Shown piece by piece: positions 1-7,266 of a stretch of 64,000 bases of DNA. Made by a program: the position numbers and the translations under genes. Within the stretch, counting starts at the first letter, position 1. Each line of letters starts with the position of its first letter. The stretch is taken from NCBI GenBank assembly GCA_910579785.1, contig CAJTVJ010000007.1, positions 1-64,000 of the forward strand. Reading direction: 5' to 3'. Origin of the DNA: an uncultured Christensenella sp. (lineage in GTDB: Bacteria; Bacillota; Clostridia; Christensenellales; UBA3700). The notes beneath the pieces are model-generated. The model made no database searches, was not told the origin of the DNA, and was given only the letters and a program-made list of their open reading frames with translations.

Positions 1-1
1 C

Positions 2-307
2 AAGTGCAAAGAAAAGCTGTCTACCTACTTCACAACGATAGGACCAAGCACGACCAATCCGTTTATAAAGCTGACGATAAAGAAAGGCATAACGGTAGCA
101 TTGTTCAAGATGGAAGACGAGTACCTCAAAGATATCCGCCGTAATGCAAGCAGTGACGGAGCAAAGGTCAAGATAAAAGAGACCGAGATAGCAGTACCTG
201 ATAAGCAGAGTTATGATACGGCGAAAGATATGGTTGACCTACGAATCGATCAAATTGACCGTTATAACGATTTCCTCAAAGAACAGCGTGCAATGAAGCG
301 TAAATAG
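2..307 (+). CDS. C-terminal part of an unknown protein (cut by window edge)
   Basis: The reading frame is open from base 2 to the stop at 305-307, so the gene begins before the window; the TTG at 101 is probably internal. About 101 residues are visible. They are rich in Lys, Asp and Glu, with a basic C-terminus ending in a KRK-type tail, and show no membrane segment or signal peptide. The part from about residue 75 onward looks helical, with a possible short coiled coil. I do not recognise the family and assign no function. A Rho-independent terminator at 487-512 may end the transcript. Confidence 0.6.
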   Translation, partial: KCKEKLSTYFTTIGPSTTNPFIKLTIKKGITVALFKMEDEYLKDIRRNASSDGAKVKIKETEIAVPDKQSYDTAKDMVDLRIDQIDRYNDFLKEQRAMKRK

Positions 308-336
308 GGAGTAAGAGCGACCGCGTATAGCGATTA

Positions 337-432
337 GTCACTTCGACTGAAACGCAGTGAAATGGAGAAGTCTCATCGAGTTAATAATAGGATTAGATTT
401 CTCCGCTCCGTTGCACTACGGTCGAAATGACA
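337..432. repeat. Interspersed palindromic repeat, paired arms
   Basis: A left arm (GTCACTTCGACTGAAAC...GAGAAGTCTCATC) faces a right arm (ATTAGATTTCTCCGC...GGTCGAAATGACA) in inverted orientation about 15 bases apart. The same arms recur in most gaps of the window. Non-coding. Confidence 0.85.
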
Positions 433-486
433 TAACTTATATATAATCAATATTATTTAGGATATGGGGCTATGGTCGAGATGACA

Positions 487-512
487 AAAAGGACGGCTTG
501 CCGTCCTTTTTA
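487..512 (+). terminator. Rho-independent terminator
   Basis: AAAAAGGACGG, loop CTTG, CCGTCCTTTTT: an 11-bp perfect stem with a T-run. The flanking A and T runs would let it work in both directions, serving the truncated gene on the left and possibly the minus-strand membrane gene on the right. Confidence 0.8.
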
Positions 513-574
513 TTTGTCGTCGCACGCACAAAAATACAACTAATCTCCGCATTTTATTTAGGCAAAGTATAAAT

Positions 575-735
575 AGGATTAGACTTCTCGACTGCGCTCG
601 AAGTGACCATATATATACCTACAAGTTTGAGATATAATCGTCATTGACGCTCGCACGAGGCGCATCTGCTTGATCGCTATACCGTCGCTTCGCTCCTTAC
701 GACCGAAGTGTAACGGAGCGGAGAAATCTCATCTT
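575..735. repeat. Palindromic repeat hairpin plus embedded long module
   Basis: A short hairpin of the family (stem ACTTC 583-587 with GAAGT 600-604) is followed at about 631-703 by a longer module (GTCATTGACGCTCGC... to ...CTTCGCTCCTTACGACC). That module runs straight into a GGAGCGGAGAAATCTCATC arm. Similar long modules occur at 16563, 16799 and 35613. The small open frames here are repeat sequence, not genes. Confidence 0.75.
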
Positions 736-777
736 TGTGAAAATAAAATGATAATGCTTATCCTTATTGGTGCTATA

Positions 778-1518
778 CTATTCTCTTCTCATGCTTACTA
801 TAAGGCAAGTAATAGCAAAAATCAAATTTACGCTTGCAATGACGATATAATAGCTTGAAAAAGGAGTAACGAAGCTTATAAGCAGCAATAGCAAGCTGAT
901 TCCTATAAATCTAAATCCGTTTTTTCTTGTAAATGCCGTTTGGAAAATCATACTCAGCAGCTGTCGCAGCGGTATTTTGTCGCGGGTTGTCGTCGGCAAG
1001 GCGTCGTATTTTTTTGCGGCTTTATAGACTTGTTTAAAGTTGCAATACACAAGCATAATATCGCCGAAGTTTTTGATAAACGCAGAAGTCTTTTTATCAC
1101 CGTTGGTAGTGAGGATATGTGCACTGATAAGGTTGTTGTCTTTGCTTATTCTATAAAATCTTACGAGAGAATCGGCGGAGATAGCTCCGTATTTGGTCCA
1201 TAGAAAGACTGCTTTGCCGTCGATGAGGACATAGTCGCCCTTGTCTTCAAATGAATGCGAGTTGCCGCACAGCGATTGCAAAAGCTGTTTTGTATATCCT
1301 TCGCCTTGCCATATGAGATATGTAATAAATCTGCGATAGCTTATTTTGTTGTCTCGCGGTTTGAAAAGAATACGTCCTATAAAGGTTGTGAGCGCGAAGG
1401 TTATCAACGCGCTTAAAATCAATCTCATAGGCAGATTGAACGGCAGGAAGTATACGCCGACGTATGTAGCGACGAATATTGTCAAAGTCATCAATATTAA
1501 ATCAAATATAATAGCCAT
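778..1518 (-). CDS. Integral membrane protein with a central soluble domain
   Basis: The product is 246 residues. Two hydrophobic helices at the N-terminus (about 3-24 and 29-50) and two at the C-terminus (about 200-245) frame a soluble domain of about 145 residues. The middle segment, with a GEGYTKQLL stretch, an FLWTK strand and ILTTNG followed by an aromatic/Lys helix, faintly recalls restriction-endonuclease-fold (Mrr/NERD-like) domains. The usual acidic catalytic residues are not evident, so any nuclease activity is doubtful. It stands alone, transcribed away from nadD. The function is unknown; the ATG at 1516-1518 is the only sensible start. Confidence 0.65.
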   Translation of the reverse strand: MAIIFDLILMTLTIFVATYVGVYFLPFNLPMRLILSALITFALTTFIGRILFKPRDNKISYRRFITYLIWQGEGYTKQLLQSLCGNSHSFEDKGDYVLIDGKAVFLWTKYGAISADSLVRFYRISKDNNLISAHILTTNGDKKTSAFIKNFGDIMLVYCNFKQVYKAAKKYDALPTTTRDKIPLRQLLSMIFQTAFTRKNGFRFIGISLLLLLISFVTPFSSYYIVIASVNLIFAITCLIVSMRRE

Positions 1519-1591
1519 ACGCGTATTATTGACAATTTATTGCGACCGTATACGCTTTTTAACTTTGAAGAGCAATACGTTTGTCATACGG

Positions 1592-1620
1592 TTGCTAATT
1601 TTTCAACTTTTGTGTAAAAT
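1592..1620 (+). promoter_or_regulatory. Probable promoter of nadD-yqeK / rsfS
   Basis: TTGCTA (1592-1597), 17-base spacer, TAAAAT (1615-1620), followed by an AGAGG ribosome site and the ATG at 1636. A TATAAT also overlaps just downstream, so the exact -10 is uncertain. Confidence 0.4.
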
Positions 1621-1635
1621 ATAATAGAGGCACAT

Positions 1636-2760
1636 ATGAAGATAATTTTCGGCGGAGCGTTTAATCCGATTCACGACGAGCATGTCAATATGATAAAGCA
1701 TTTGCTTTCTTTGAAAGAGGCTCAAAAGGTCGTGGTCTTGCCGTCTGCAAATCCACCGCACAAGAGTTGCGATACGTCTTTTGATCAGCGTGTAGATATG
1801 ATAAAGTTGGCTTTGCGCGGTCTAGACAATATCGAAATTTGCGATATAGAAAATAAAGACGCTGCCAAGCATTATTCTTGCGAGGTTTTACCAAAGCTTA
1901 AAGATTTATACGGCGATATTGCCTTTGTTATAGGCGGAGACAGTTTAGAAGATTTTTCGACGTGGAAAAATCCCGACGAAATTATTAAGATATGTCCGCT
2001 TTACGTGTTTACACGCGGAGAAAGCAATAAGTTTGACAAAGCGCTTGAATTTTGGAGAGACAAAGGCGCAGAGATAAAGGTGTGCGATTATCATCCTGCC
2101 AAAATAAGTTCTACGCTTATAAGATATAATTCGCAGCTTGGTATATTTGACGGAGTGTGCGACGGCGTAAGAGATTATATTATCGAAAATAATCTGTATA
2201 ATAAGTATGCTGATATGATAAAAAAACTCAAAGATAATATACCTGTCCATACGTTTGAACATTGTTCAAGGACTGCTTATTATGCGCTGAACATCAATTA
2301 TAAGCTTGATTTAGCTCTTGATAATGACAAGGTATTTGCCGCGGCGCTTTTGCATGACTGCGCCAAGTCTATGTGTCATATGCCGCATTCTACGGCAGGT
2401 ATTCCTGACGATGCTATCGCTACGCCTGTGGAACATCAATTCTTGGGCGCGATAGTGGCAAAAGAAGAATACGGAATTGAAGATATGGATGTCTTAGAGG
2501 CGATAAAATATCATACAACGGGCAAAAAATCAATGAATAAGTTGCAAAAACTTATATATTGTGCAGATATGTTGGAGTTTGGCAGGCAATATGCAGAGGT
2601 AGATTATCTGAGAAATTGTATAGAAATATCTCTTGATCGCGGTTATTGCGAATGCGTAATGGCTCAATATGAATTTTTAAAACAAAAAGGCGGAGATATC
2701 TATCATTTGACGCTGGACGCTGTTCAAGACGTTGAAAATATGATAAATATAATAAATTGA
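1636..2760 (+). CDS. nadD: Fused nicotinate-nucleotide adenylyltransferase and YqeK HD phosphohydrolase
   Basis: Residues 1 to about 190 are NadD, which transfers AMP from ATP to nicotinate mononucleotide in NAD synthesis. The nucleotidyltransferase signature GGAFNPIHDEH lies at 6-16 and ISSTLIR at 157-163. Residues about 195-374 are an HD-domain metal phosphohydrolase of the YqeK type, which hydrolyses diadenosine tetraphosphate in related bacteria. Its metal ligands appear as H205, the HD pair at about 240-241, and later His residues near 267 and 291. In most Firmicutes nadD and yqeK are separate adjacent genes followed by rsfS; here the same order holds but the first two are fused. A TTGAAC-N3-GTTCAA palindrome lies within the HD coding part and another overlaps the stop codon. 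Confidence 0.93.
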   Translation: MKIIFGGAFNPIHDEHVNMIKHLLSLKEAQKVVVLPSANPPHKSCDTSFDQRVDMIKLALRGLDNIEICDIENKDAAKHYSCEVLPKLKDLYGDIAFVIGGDSLEDFSTWKNPDEIIKICPLYVFTRGESNKFDKALEFWRDKGAEIKVCDYHPAKISSTLIRYNSQLGIFDGVCDGVRDYIIENNLYNKYADMIKKLKDNIPVHTFEHCSRTAYYALNINYKLDLALDNDKVFAAALLHDCAKSMCHMPHSTAGIPDDAIATPVEHQFLGAIVAKEEYGIEDMDVLEAIKYHTTGKKSMNKLQKLIYCADMLEFGRQYAEVDYLRNCIEISLDRGYCECVMAQYEFLKQKGGDIYHLTLDAVQDVENMINIIN

Positions 2761-2816
2761 ACTTTGTTCAACTATGTATAAATGTCGCGCTATTGCGACG
2801 TAAGGAGTGTATTATT

Positions 2817-3203
2817 ATGGAAAAATTGCAAATGATATGTCAGTTGCTTGACGATAAAAAGGCGATAGATATCACGTTGGTTGAGTTGACGGACTTGACT
2901 GTGATAGCAGATTATTTTGTTATCTGTTCTGCGCGGTCAAATACGCAGGTCAAGGCTCTTTCCGATATTGTCGAAGAAGGAATGTCAAAGGTCGGCGTAG
3001 AGCCTTTGAGAGTCGAAGGTAAGCAGGAAGGTCGTTGGGCTGTGCTTGACTATGGCGACGTGATAGTTCATATATTCTATGAAGAGACCAGGCGATTGTA
3101 TTCGCTTGAAAATCTGTGGTCTAACGGAGCTAACGTCACTCACTATGGCGTAGATAGCGAGGATGCGTTTAAAAAATTGCAGTCCGAATCAAAACTTGTA
3201 TAA
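2817..3203 (+). CDS. rsfS: Ribosomal silencing factor RsfS
   Basis: RsfS binds L14 on the large ribosomal subunit and blocks subunit joining when nutrients are short. The 128-residue product shows the family core: a KKAIDITLVEL start, VIADYFVICSARSNTQVKAL in the middle, then the EGKQEGRWAVLDYGDVIVHIF block, all in the expected order. An in-frame start at 2757 would add 20 residues, but the ATG at 2817 has an AAGGAG site (2802-2807) and matches family length. It follows nadD-yqeK closely, as is usual in Clostridia and Bacilli, and is probably co-transcribed. Confidence 0.93.
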   Translation: MEKLQMICQLLDDKKAIDITLVELTDLTVIADYFVICSARSNTQVKALSDIVEEGMSKVGVEPLRVEGKQEGRWAVLDYGDVIVHIFYEETRRLYSLENLWSNGANVTHYGVDSEDAFKKLQSESKLV

Positions 3204-3328
3204 ATTGCATTATTATAAGTGTGATTTATACATCTAAGTTGGACATAGCTTTTGCGAAATAAGAGTATTTGGCGTTTTTAGAATATAAATTCGATATCTT
3301 GGTCAAAATATAGACGAGGAGGAGAATT

Positions 3329-3721
3329 ATGTTTTTTCAAGAAGTACCTTATACTACTGTGCAAAGTCAGTACGTTGACGTAAGTGATAATTACGTTCAA
3401 GACGATTCAATGCTTGTTAAACAAGGCGTAGAGCTTATATTGTCGCAAAATTCGCTTATAGAAAGCTTTTCTGTGCTTATTAGCGGTAAAAAAGCTCTTG
3501 TTGGCGTCATACCGTATCCGCTTTACAGCAGAAGCCAGAGACTTGCGTTGGAAGCTGCAATAAAGGCTGATATTAGCAACGTCTACGGGTTTGACGAGGT
3601 GTTGGTGTCGTTTGATATGGATATCATCTATGAGATAAATAAACTCAATAAACGAGGCGATATTACTAATAAAGAAGCAGAAAGCCTCATGTATTCCGTA
3701 AAAGTGCGACGTGATAGCTGA
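3329..3721 (+). CDS. Small protein resembling the YhcN/YlaJ sporulation-protein domain
   Basis: The product is 130 residues and starts at an ATG behind a GAGGAGGAG site. The central part (FSVLISGKKALVGVIPY, then a helix rich in Leu/Ala/Lys, then VYGFDEVLVSFDMD) follows the pattern of YhcN/YlaJ lipoproteins. That pattern is a strand with a buried 'A.V.V', a helix, and a final 'V.VS.D'. Unlike them it has no signal peptide or lipobox, so if homologous it is a cytoplasmic variant. This is an inference from pattern only. The gene is followed by a long terminator shared with ribU on the other strand. Confidence 0.5.
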   Translation: MFFQEVPYTTVQSQYVDVSDNYVQDDSMLVKQGVELILSQNSLIESFSVLISGKKALVGVIPYPLYSRSQRLALEAAIKADISNVYGFDEVLVSFDMDIIYEINKLNKRGDITNKEAESLMYSVKVRRDS

Positions 3722-3746
3722 ACTTTGCTGGGTAAACCTTAAAAGT

Positions 3747-3822
3747 AAATACGACCGTTTGCTATTTGTTGTCAAATAATTCTCAAAAACCAACAAATCG
3801 GCAAGCAGTCGTATTTTTATTT
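3747..3822. terminator. Bidirectional terminator between the YhcN-like gene and ribU
   Basis: A long imperfect hairpin: AATACGAC...GCTATTTGTTG pairs with CAACAAAT...GCAGTCGTATT, and ends in T-runs on both strands. It sits exactly between two convergent genes. Confidence 0.75.
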
Positions 3823-4425
3823 TTATTGTATTTTTAATATCGACCGCAGAGGCTTTGATATCAACAAGGCTATTATACTTATGACTACACATTTTAAGAA
3901 CGTGTAAGGCATATTAAACATTGCTAGTATTTCCCAAAGACCGTTGACTGACGGACGAATTTTTTGATACATTGCGACGATTGCACTCATAGGCAATATG
4001 AATTTATCGTATAATGGATATACTACAAGTGCGTTGAAGAATAAGCCTGAAAGCAAAGCGGATGAAAAACAACCTGCTAAAAGACCTATTATCATTCCCT
4101 TATAATTGGGGGACTTTTTGTATATCAATCCCGAAGGCACGATAAAACACAGGCAGGTAACTAGGTCGGCAAGATCGCCTATGCCTCCCGTGGCTCCTGC
4201 GCCTTTGATTATCAAGTGTATCAAGTCTTTGATTATCGTGATGACTATTCCGCTCACAGGTCCTAGGGTGATGCTTCCGATAAATATCGGAAGCATTGAG
4301 AAATCGAATTGGATAAATGCTGGCATCAAAGGTACCGGCATCTCCAAAAAGTACAGAACGCTTGCCATGCCTGCTAATACGGCAGTGGTAGCAATCCACT
4401 TGCTTCTTGAAATATTTTTATACAT
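3823..4425 (-). CDS. ribU: Riboflavin ECF transporter substrate-binding subunit RibU
   Basis: RibU is the membrane S-component that captures riboflavin and works with the shared EcfA-A'-T energy module. The 200-residue protein is almost entirely hydrophobic, with about six helices. It has the typical features LEMPVPLMP, FIQFDFSMLPIFIGS and GPVSGIVITIIKDLIHL near the N-terminus, the flavin-pocket region of this family. The energising genes are not in the window. Assignment as a flavin transporter is reinforced by the FMN riboswitch directly upstream, whose 3' end runs into the ribosome site. Confidence 0.92.
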   Translation of the reverse strand: MYKNISRSKWIATTAVLAGMASVLYFLEMPVPLMPAFIQFDFSMLPIFIGSITLGPVSGIVITIIKDLIHLIIKGAGATGGIGDLADLVTCLCFIVPSGLIYKKSPNYKGMIIGLLAGCFSSALLSGLFFNALVVYPLYDKFILPMSAIVAMYQKIRPSVNGLWEILAMFNMPYTFLKCVVISIIALLISKPLRSILKIQ

Positions 4426-4433
4426 AGAATTAT

Positions 4434-4554
4434 CCTTTTCCTATCCAGACTTTACTGTCGGTACAAGAATTGCACTTGTTCGGCGTCGTATAAATAGATT
4501 TGCGACGTTTGCGGACTATACCGCCGGTGAGGAATTTCACCTGCCCTCAAAGAA
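4434..4554 (-). promoter_or_regulatory. FMN riboswitch (RFN element) controlling ribU
   Basis: Read on the minus strand, the conserved elements appear in order: GAGGGCAGGTGAAATTCC, TCACCGGCGGTA, AGTCCGC, a variable stem, TTGTACCGAC, then AGTAAAGTCTGGATAGGA. The element ends in AAAAGGAT only about 8 bases before the ribU ATG. There is no terminator hairpin between, so the likely mechanism is FMN-dependent hiding of the ribosome site (translational control). Confidence 0.95.
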
Positions 4555-4570
4555 TTATTTGTTTGTCACA

Positions 4571-4599
4571 ATTATAAATCTATTGCAAAAAGTTGTCAA
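4571..4599 (-). promoter_or_regulatory. Promoter of the riboswitch-ribU transcript
   Basis: On the minus strand: TTGACA (4599-4594), 17 bases, TATAAT (4576-4571), a consensus sigma-A promoter. It overlaps the plus-strand tsaE promoter almost completely. Confidence 0.85.
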
Positions 4600-4611
4600 C
4601 TATTATATAAT
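4583..4611 (+). promoter_or_regulatory. Promoter of tsaE
   Basis: TTGCAA (4583-4588), 17 bases, TATAAT (4606-4611). The predicted start of transcription is near 4618, giving a leader of about 45 bases before the ATG at 4662. Confidence 0.8.
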
Positions 4612-4661
4612 AATGATAATAAAAAATATGCGGAAGATAGTTGGCGGCACGGAATTATTAT

Positions 4662-5114
4662 ATGGACAATTCGGATAATATTAAAAATAATAAAAATATA
4701 TTCATTTCTCGCAGTATGGCTGACACCGAGTATCTTGCAGGCATTGTTGCTGGCAAGTTGAAAGGCGGCGACGTGATATTGCTAAACGGTGAGATGGGAG
4801 CGGGTAAGACGGCTTTTACAAAATGTCTTGCCAAACGTATGGGCGTAAAAGACATTGTGACTTCGCCGACCTTTACTTTTATGAAAGAATACAGAGGAGA
4901 GAGGTTTGCCCTATATCACTTTGATATGTTTAGGGCAGAAGATGAAGATGAGCTTTATGAACTAGGGCTCAACGATTATCTATATATGAATGGAATATGT
5001 GTGATAGAGTGGAATAAGTTTGAGGACGTTAAAGACCCTATTGCAATCGATATTGCGGTGCGAGACGACGGGAACAGAGTATTTGAGATTTCGGGTATGG
5101 ATATAGATATCTGA
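4662..5114 (+). CDS. tsaE: tRNA threonylcarbamoyladenosine synthesis ATPase TsaE
   Basis: TsaE is the ATPase that cycles the TsaB-TsaD complex making the t6A37 modification on ANN-decoding tRNAs. The 150-residue protein has Walker A GEMGAGKT at 43-50, the SPTFTFMKEY segment after it, LYHFDMFR, and the late IEWNKF segment typical of TsaE. A TTG at 4641 would add seven residues; the ATG at 4662 is preferred. tsaB and rimI follow after a 286-base gap that holds a probable terminator, so they may be separately transcribed. tsaD is not in this window. Confidence 0.94.
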   Translation: MDNSDNIKNNKNIFISRSMADTEYLAGIVAGKLKGGDVILLNGEMGAGKTAFTKCLAKRMGVKDIVTSPTFTFMKEYRGERFALYHFDMFRAEDEDELYELGLNDYLYMNGICVIEWNKFEDVKDPIAIDIAVRDDGNRVFEISGMDIDI

Positions 5115-5173
5115 TAAAAAGGGTATTGTCGGTTTACTAATGCTTTGGTAAATATTGATTGACCTTTTTATAT
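5114..5173 (+). terminator. Probable terminator after tsaE
   Basis: An imperfect hairpin: AAAAAGG...GGTTTAC pairs with GGTAAA...GACCTTTTT, ending in a T-run. The remaining bases to 5400 hold nothing else I recognise. Confidence 0.55.
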
Positions 5174-5400
5174 TATCGGCTTCTTTAAAGATTGGAGATA
5201 GTATAAAGATGGAAAACTATGTTATAATTGCCGGGTTTTGGGGATTTGCTTTATGATAAGTGCGTGCTGCGAAAATGAAATACTTCTCAATTAACTCGAA
5301 ATGTATTCTTATTTAGATTGATTTTTAGAATAATTCTACAAAATCACCTAAAATAAAACAATACTATAAATAAAGATAATAATTATAAAGGATAATTGCT

Positions 5401-6006
5401 ATGAACATACTTGCAGTAGACGCGACGGCGGAAAACCTTGTTGTCGCGCTCTCTAAAAATAATGAGATTTTTTCGAGGACGACTTATGACGGAGCTAAAA
5501 AGCATAACAGTCAAATTCTTATTTTGGTAGAAGAGGTGTTGAATGAGGCTGCTTTGTCGATAGGCGACGTAGATTATTTTGCGGCTGTGGTTGGTCCGGG
5601 ATCTTTTACGGGAATAAGGATAGGAGTGTCTAGTGTGAATGCGCTGGCATTTGCTTGCGGCAGAGAAACCGTCGCAATAAATTCACTTGAAGAGTTGGCA
5701 TATCCATACCATGAAAAAGAATTTGTTACGGCTATCGACTGTCGTCACGATTGTTATTACTATGCCAGATTCAAAGATTGCTTTGAGAATATGACCGAGC
5801 TGGGCGAGATGACGTCGAGAGAGCTTAATGATCAAAATTGTCTTGTTATAAAAAAGACTTTTTCATCTTCGCCTGATAATTTGATTGGTGTTGCTAAGAC
5901 TAAAATTGCAAAGGGTGAATTTAACGCATTAGCTTCGCTATATTTGAAAAAGTCGCAAGCCGAAAGAGAAATGGAAGCAAAAAATATGGACAAAACGGTT
6001 GAATAA
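5401..6006 (+). CDS. tsaB: t6A modification complex subunit TsaB
   Basis: TsaB is the inactive paralogue of TsaD that scaffolds the t6A synthesis complex. At 201 residues it is slightly short. It has the N-terminal ILAVDAT strand, the KKHNSQI segment near 33-39, and the diagnostic GPGSFTGIRIG at 65-75, all typical of the ASKHA-fold TsaB. The GGATAATTGCT ATG start is well spaced. rimI follows after only four bases, the usual tsaB-rimI pairing, but tsaD, normally next, is not here. Confidence 0.93.
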   Translation: MNILAVDATAENLVVALSKNNEIFSRTTYDGAKKHNSQILILVEEVLNEAALSIGDVDYFAAVVGPGSFTGIRIGVSSVNALAFACGRETVAINSLEELAYPYHEKEFVTAIDCRHDCYYYARFKDCFENMTELGEMTSRELNDQNCLVIKKTFSSSPDNLIGVAKTKIAKGEFNALASLYLKKSQAEREMEAKNMDKTVE

Positions 6007-6010
6007 TTTT

Positions 6011-6454
6011 ATGGTAAAATTGATATTTGAAAAGCTTAAAAGAGAATTTTGTAAGGAAGTATTTGAAATTGAGACGGTTAGTATACAGGAGCCTTGGTCG
6101 TTTGAACAGATATGCGGATTAGTAGAAGACGGCAAAGCCGTGTGCGCAGTTGGGCTTTTGGATGGTGAGGTCGTTTGCTATTACAGTTTTTACAACATTT
6201 GTGACGAGGGATACGTAAACAACTTGGCGGTTAGGCAAGATTTTAGGGGCAAAGGTTTTGGCGCGCAGTTGATAAACGATATGATAGAAAGGGCAAAATC
6301 GCTTGGCGTAGGCGCATTGACGTTGGAAGTTAATGAGAATAATACTAATGCCATATCATTATATAAGAGGTTTGGATTTGAGGTCGAAGGCGTGCGCGTA
6401 AAGTTTTATAACGGAAGAGATGATGCGCTTATAATGTGGAAAAGAGACCTTTAA
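6011..6454 (+). CDS. rimI: Ribosomal protein S18-alanine N-acetyltransferase-like GNAT enzyme
   Basis: A 147-residue GNAT acetyltransferase. The acetyl-CoA loop is VRQDFRGKGFGAQLI and the C-terminal half has LEVNENNTNAISLYKRFGF and the Arg/Tyr-rich strand typical of RimI, which acetylates the N-terminus of ribosomal protein S18. Its position directly after tsaB is the standard context for this annotation. The ATG at 6011 is chosen over a TTG at 5999 that would overlap tsaB. Confidence 0.9.
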   Translation: MVKLIFEKLKREFCKEVFEIETVSIQEPWSFEQICGLVEDGKAVCAVGLLDGEVVCYYSFYNICDEGYVNNLAVRQDFRGKGFGAQLINDMIERAKSLGVGALTLEVNENNTNAISLYKRFGFEVEGVRVKFYNGRDDALIMWKRDL

Positions 6455-6489
6455 TTTTATTAGCATATAATTAGTTTTTTATCGACAAT

Positions 6490-7266
6490 TTGATATATTT
6501 CTACAATTTGTGTGAATATTCGTCAAAATTCAGCATATTATTAACATATAAGCCGAATGGGGGTGATATTATCTTAAATCACGTTATGCTTGGCAGTGGC
6601 GCGGACGTCATATTTTTGCACGGTTGGGGCGGAAGTATAGACAGTTTTAGGGGCGTTGCAGAGTACTTTTCTTCGCAATACAGATGTACAGTCGTAGATT
6701 TTTACGGTTTTGGTGAAAGCAAAGCAGATAGAGTTTTTACTATGCAGGATTATGTGGACGCGATAGAAGAGATAATGACAACGTACAGGATGAAAGACGT
6801 GATACTTGTCGGGCATTCATTCGGCGGTAGGGTCGCCATTCTTTCGGCGGCTCAAAATAGCAATATAAAAAGCATAGTTTTGGTGGATAGCGCAGGTCTA
6901 AAACCTCGTTTTTCTTTAAAAAAATTTATCAAAAAAACGTCATATAAGTTGAAAAAGAGGTTAAAAATGGATACGTCCAAATGCGGATCGGCAGATTATA
7001 AGGCGTTGAGCGGAGACATGAGAGAGACGTTTAAGAACGTCGTCAACTTTCATCTGGACGGATATTTGAAAGATATAAAGTGCGATACGTTGATAATTTG
7101 GGGCAAGAGGGATAGAGATACGCCTCCGTATATGGCAAGGAAGTTGAGACGGTGCATATATAATAGTGGTCTTATTTTTTTGAAGGGAGGTCATTATAGC
7201 TATTTGGATTGCTACGGTCAATTTTTGGCGATATTGGATAGCTATTTGGGAAATATATGCAAATAG
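6490..7266 (+). CDS. Alpha/beta-fold hydrolase in the Mur-ligase/Ddl cassette
   Basis: The product is up to 258 residues. HGWGG forms the oxyanion region, GHSFGG carries the nucleophilic Ser, the Asp lies in KRDRDTP, and the His is at about 235 in GGHYSYLD. The triad is therefore complete. The real start is uncertain: the TTG at 6490 lacks a clear ribosome site, while a GGGGGTGAT stretch near 6558 could serve a later start. The C-terminus overlaps the next gene by ten bases, so the two are translationally coupled. The substrate is unknown. Context with a MurF-like ligase and Ddl suggests a cell-envelope ester or peptide role; this is inference. Confidence 0.8.
   Translation: MIYFYNLCEYSSKFSILLTYKPNGGDIILNHVMLGSGADVIFLHGWGGSIDSFRGVAEYFSSQYRCTVVDFYGFGESKADRVFTMQDYVDAIEEIMTTYRMKDVILVGHSFGGRVAILSAAQNSNIKSIVLVDSAGLKPRFSLKKFIKKTSYKLKKRLKMDTSKCGSADYKALSGDMRETFKNVVNFHLDGYLKDIKCDTLIIWGKRDRDTPPYMARKLRRCIYNSGLIFLKGGHYSYLDCYGQFLAILDSYLGNICK

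Noticed and set aside
2..307. Phage structural or terminase gene
   Set aside because: Considered for the truncated first gene, but no specific motif supports it and no other phage gene follows.
337..735. CRISPR array
   Set aside because: Repeats are irregularly spaced, occur in both orientations, and are scattered over the whole window without unique spacers or cas genes.
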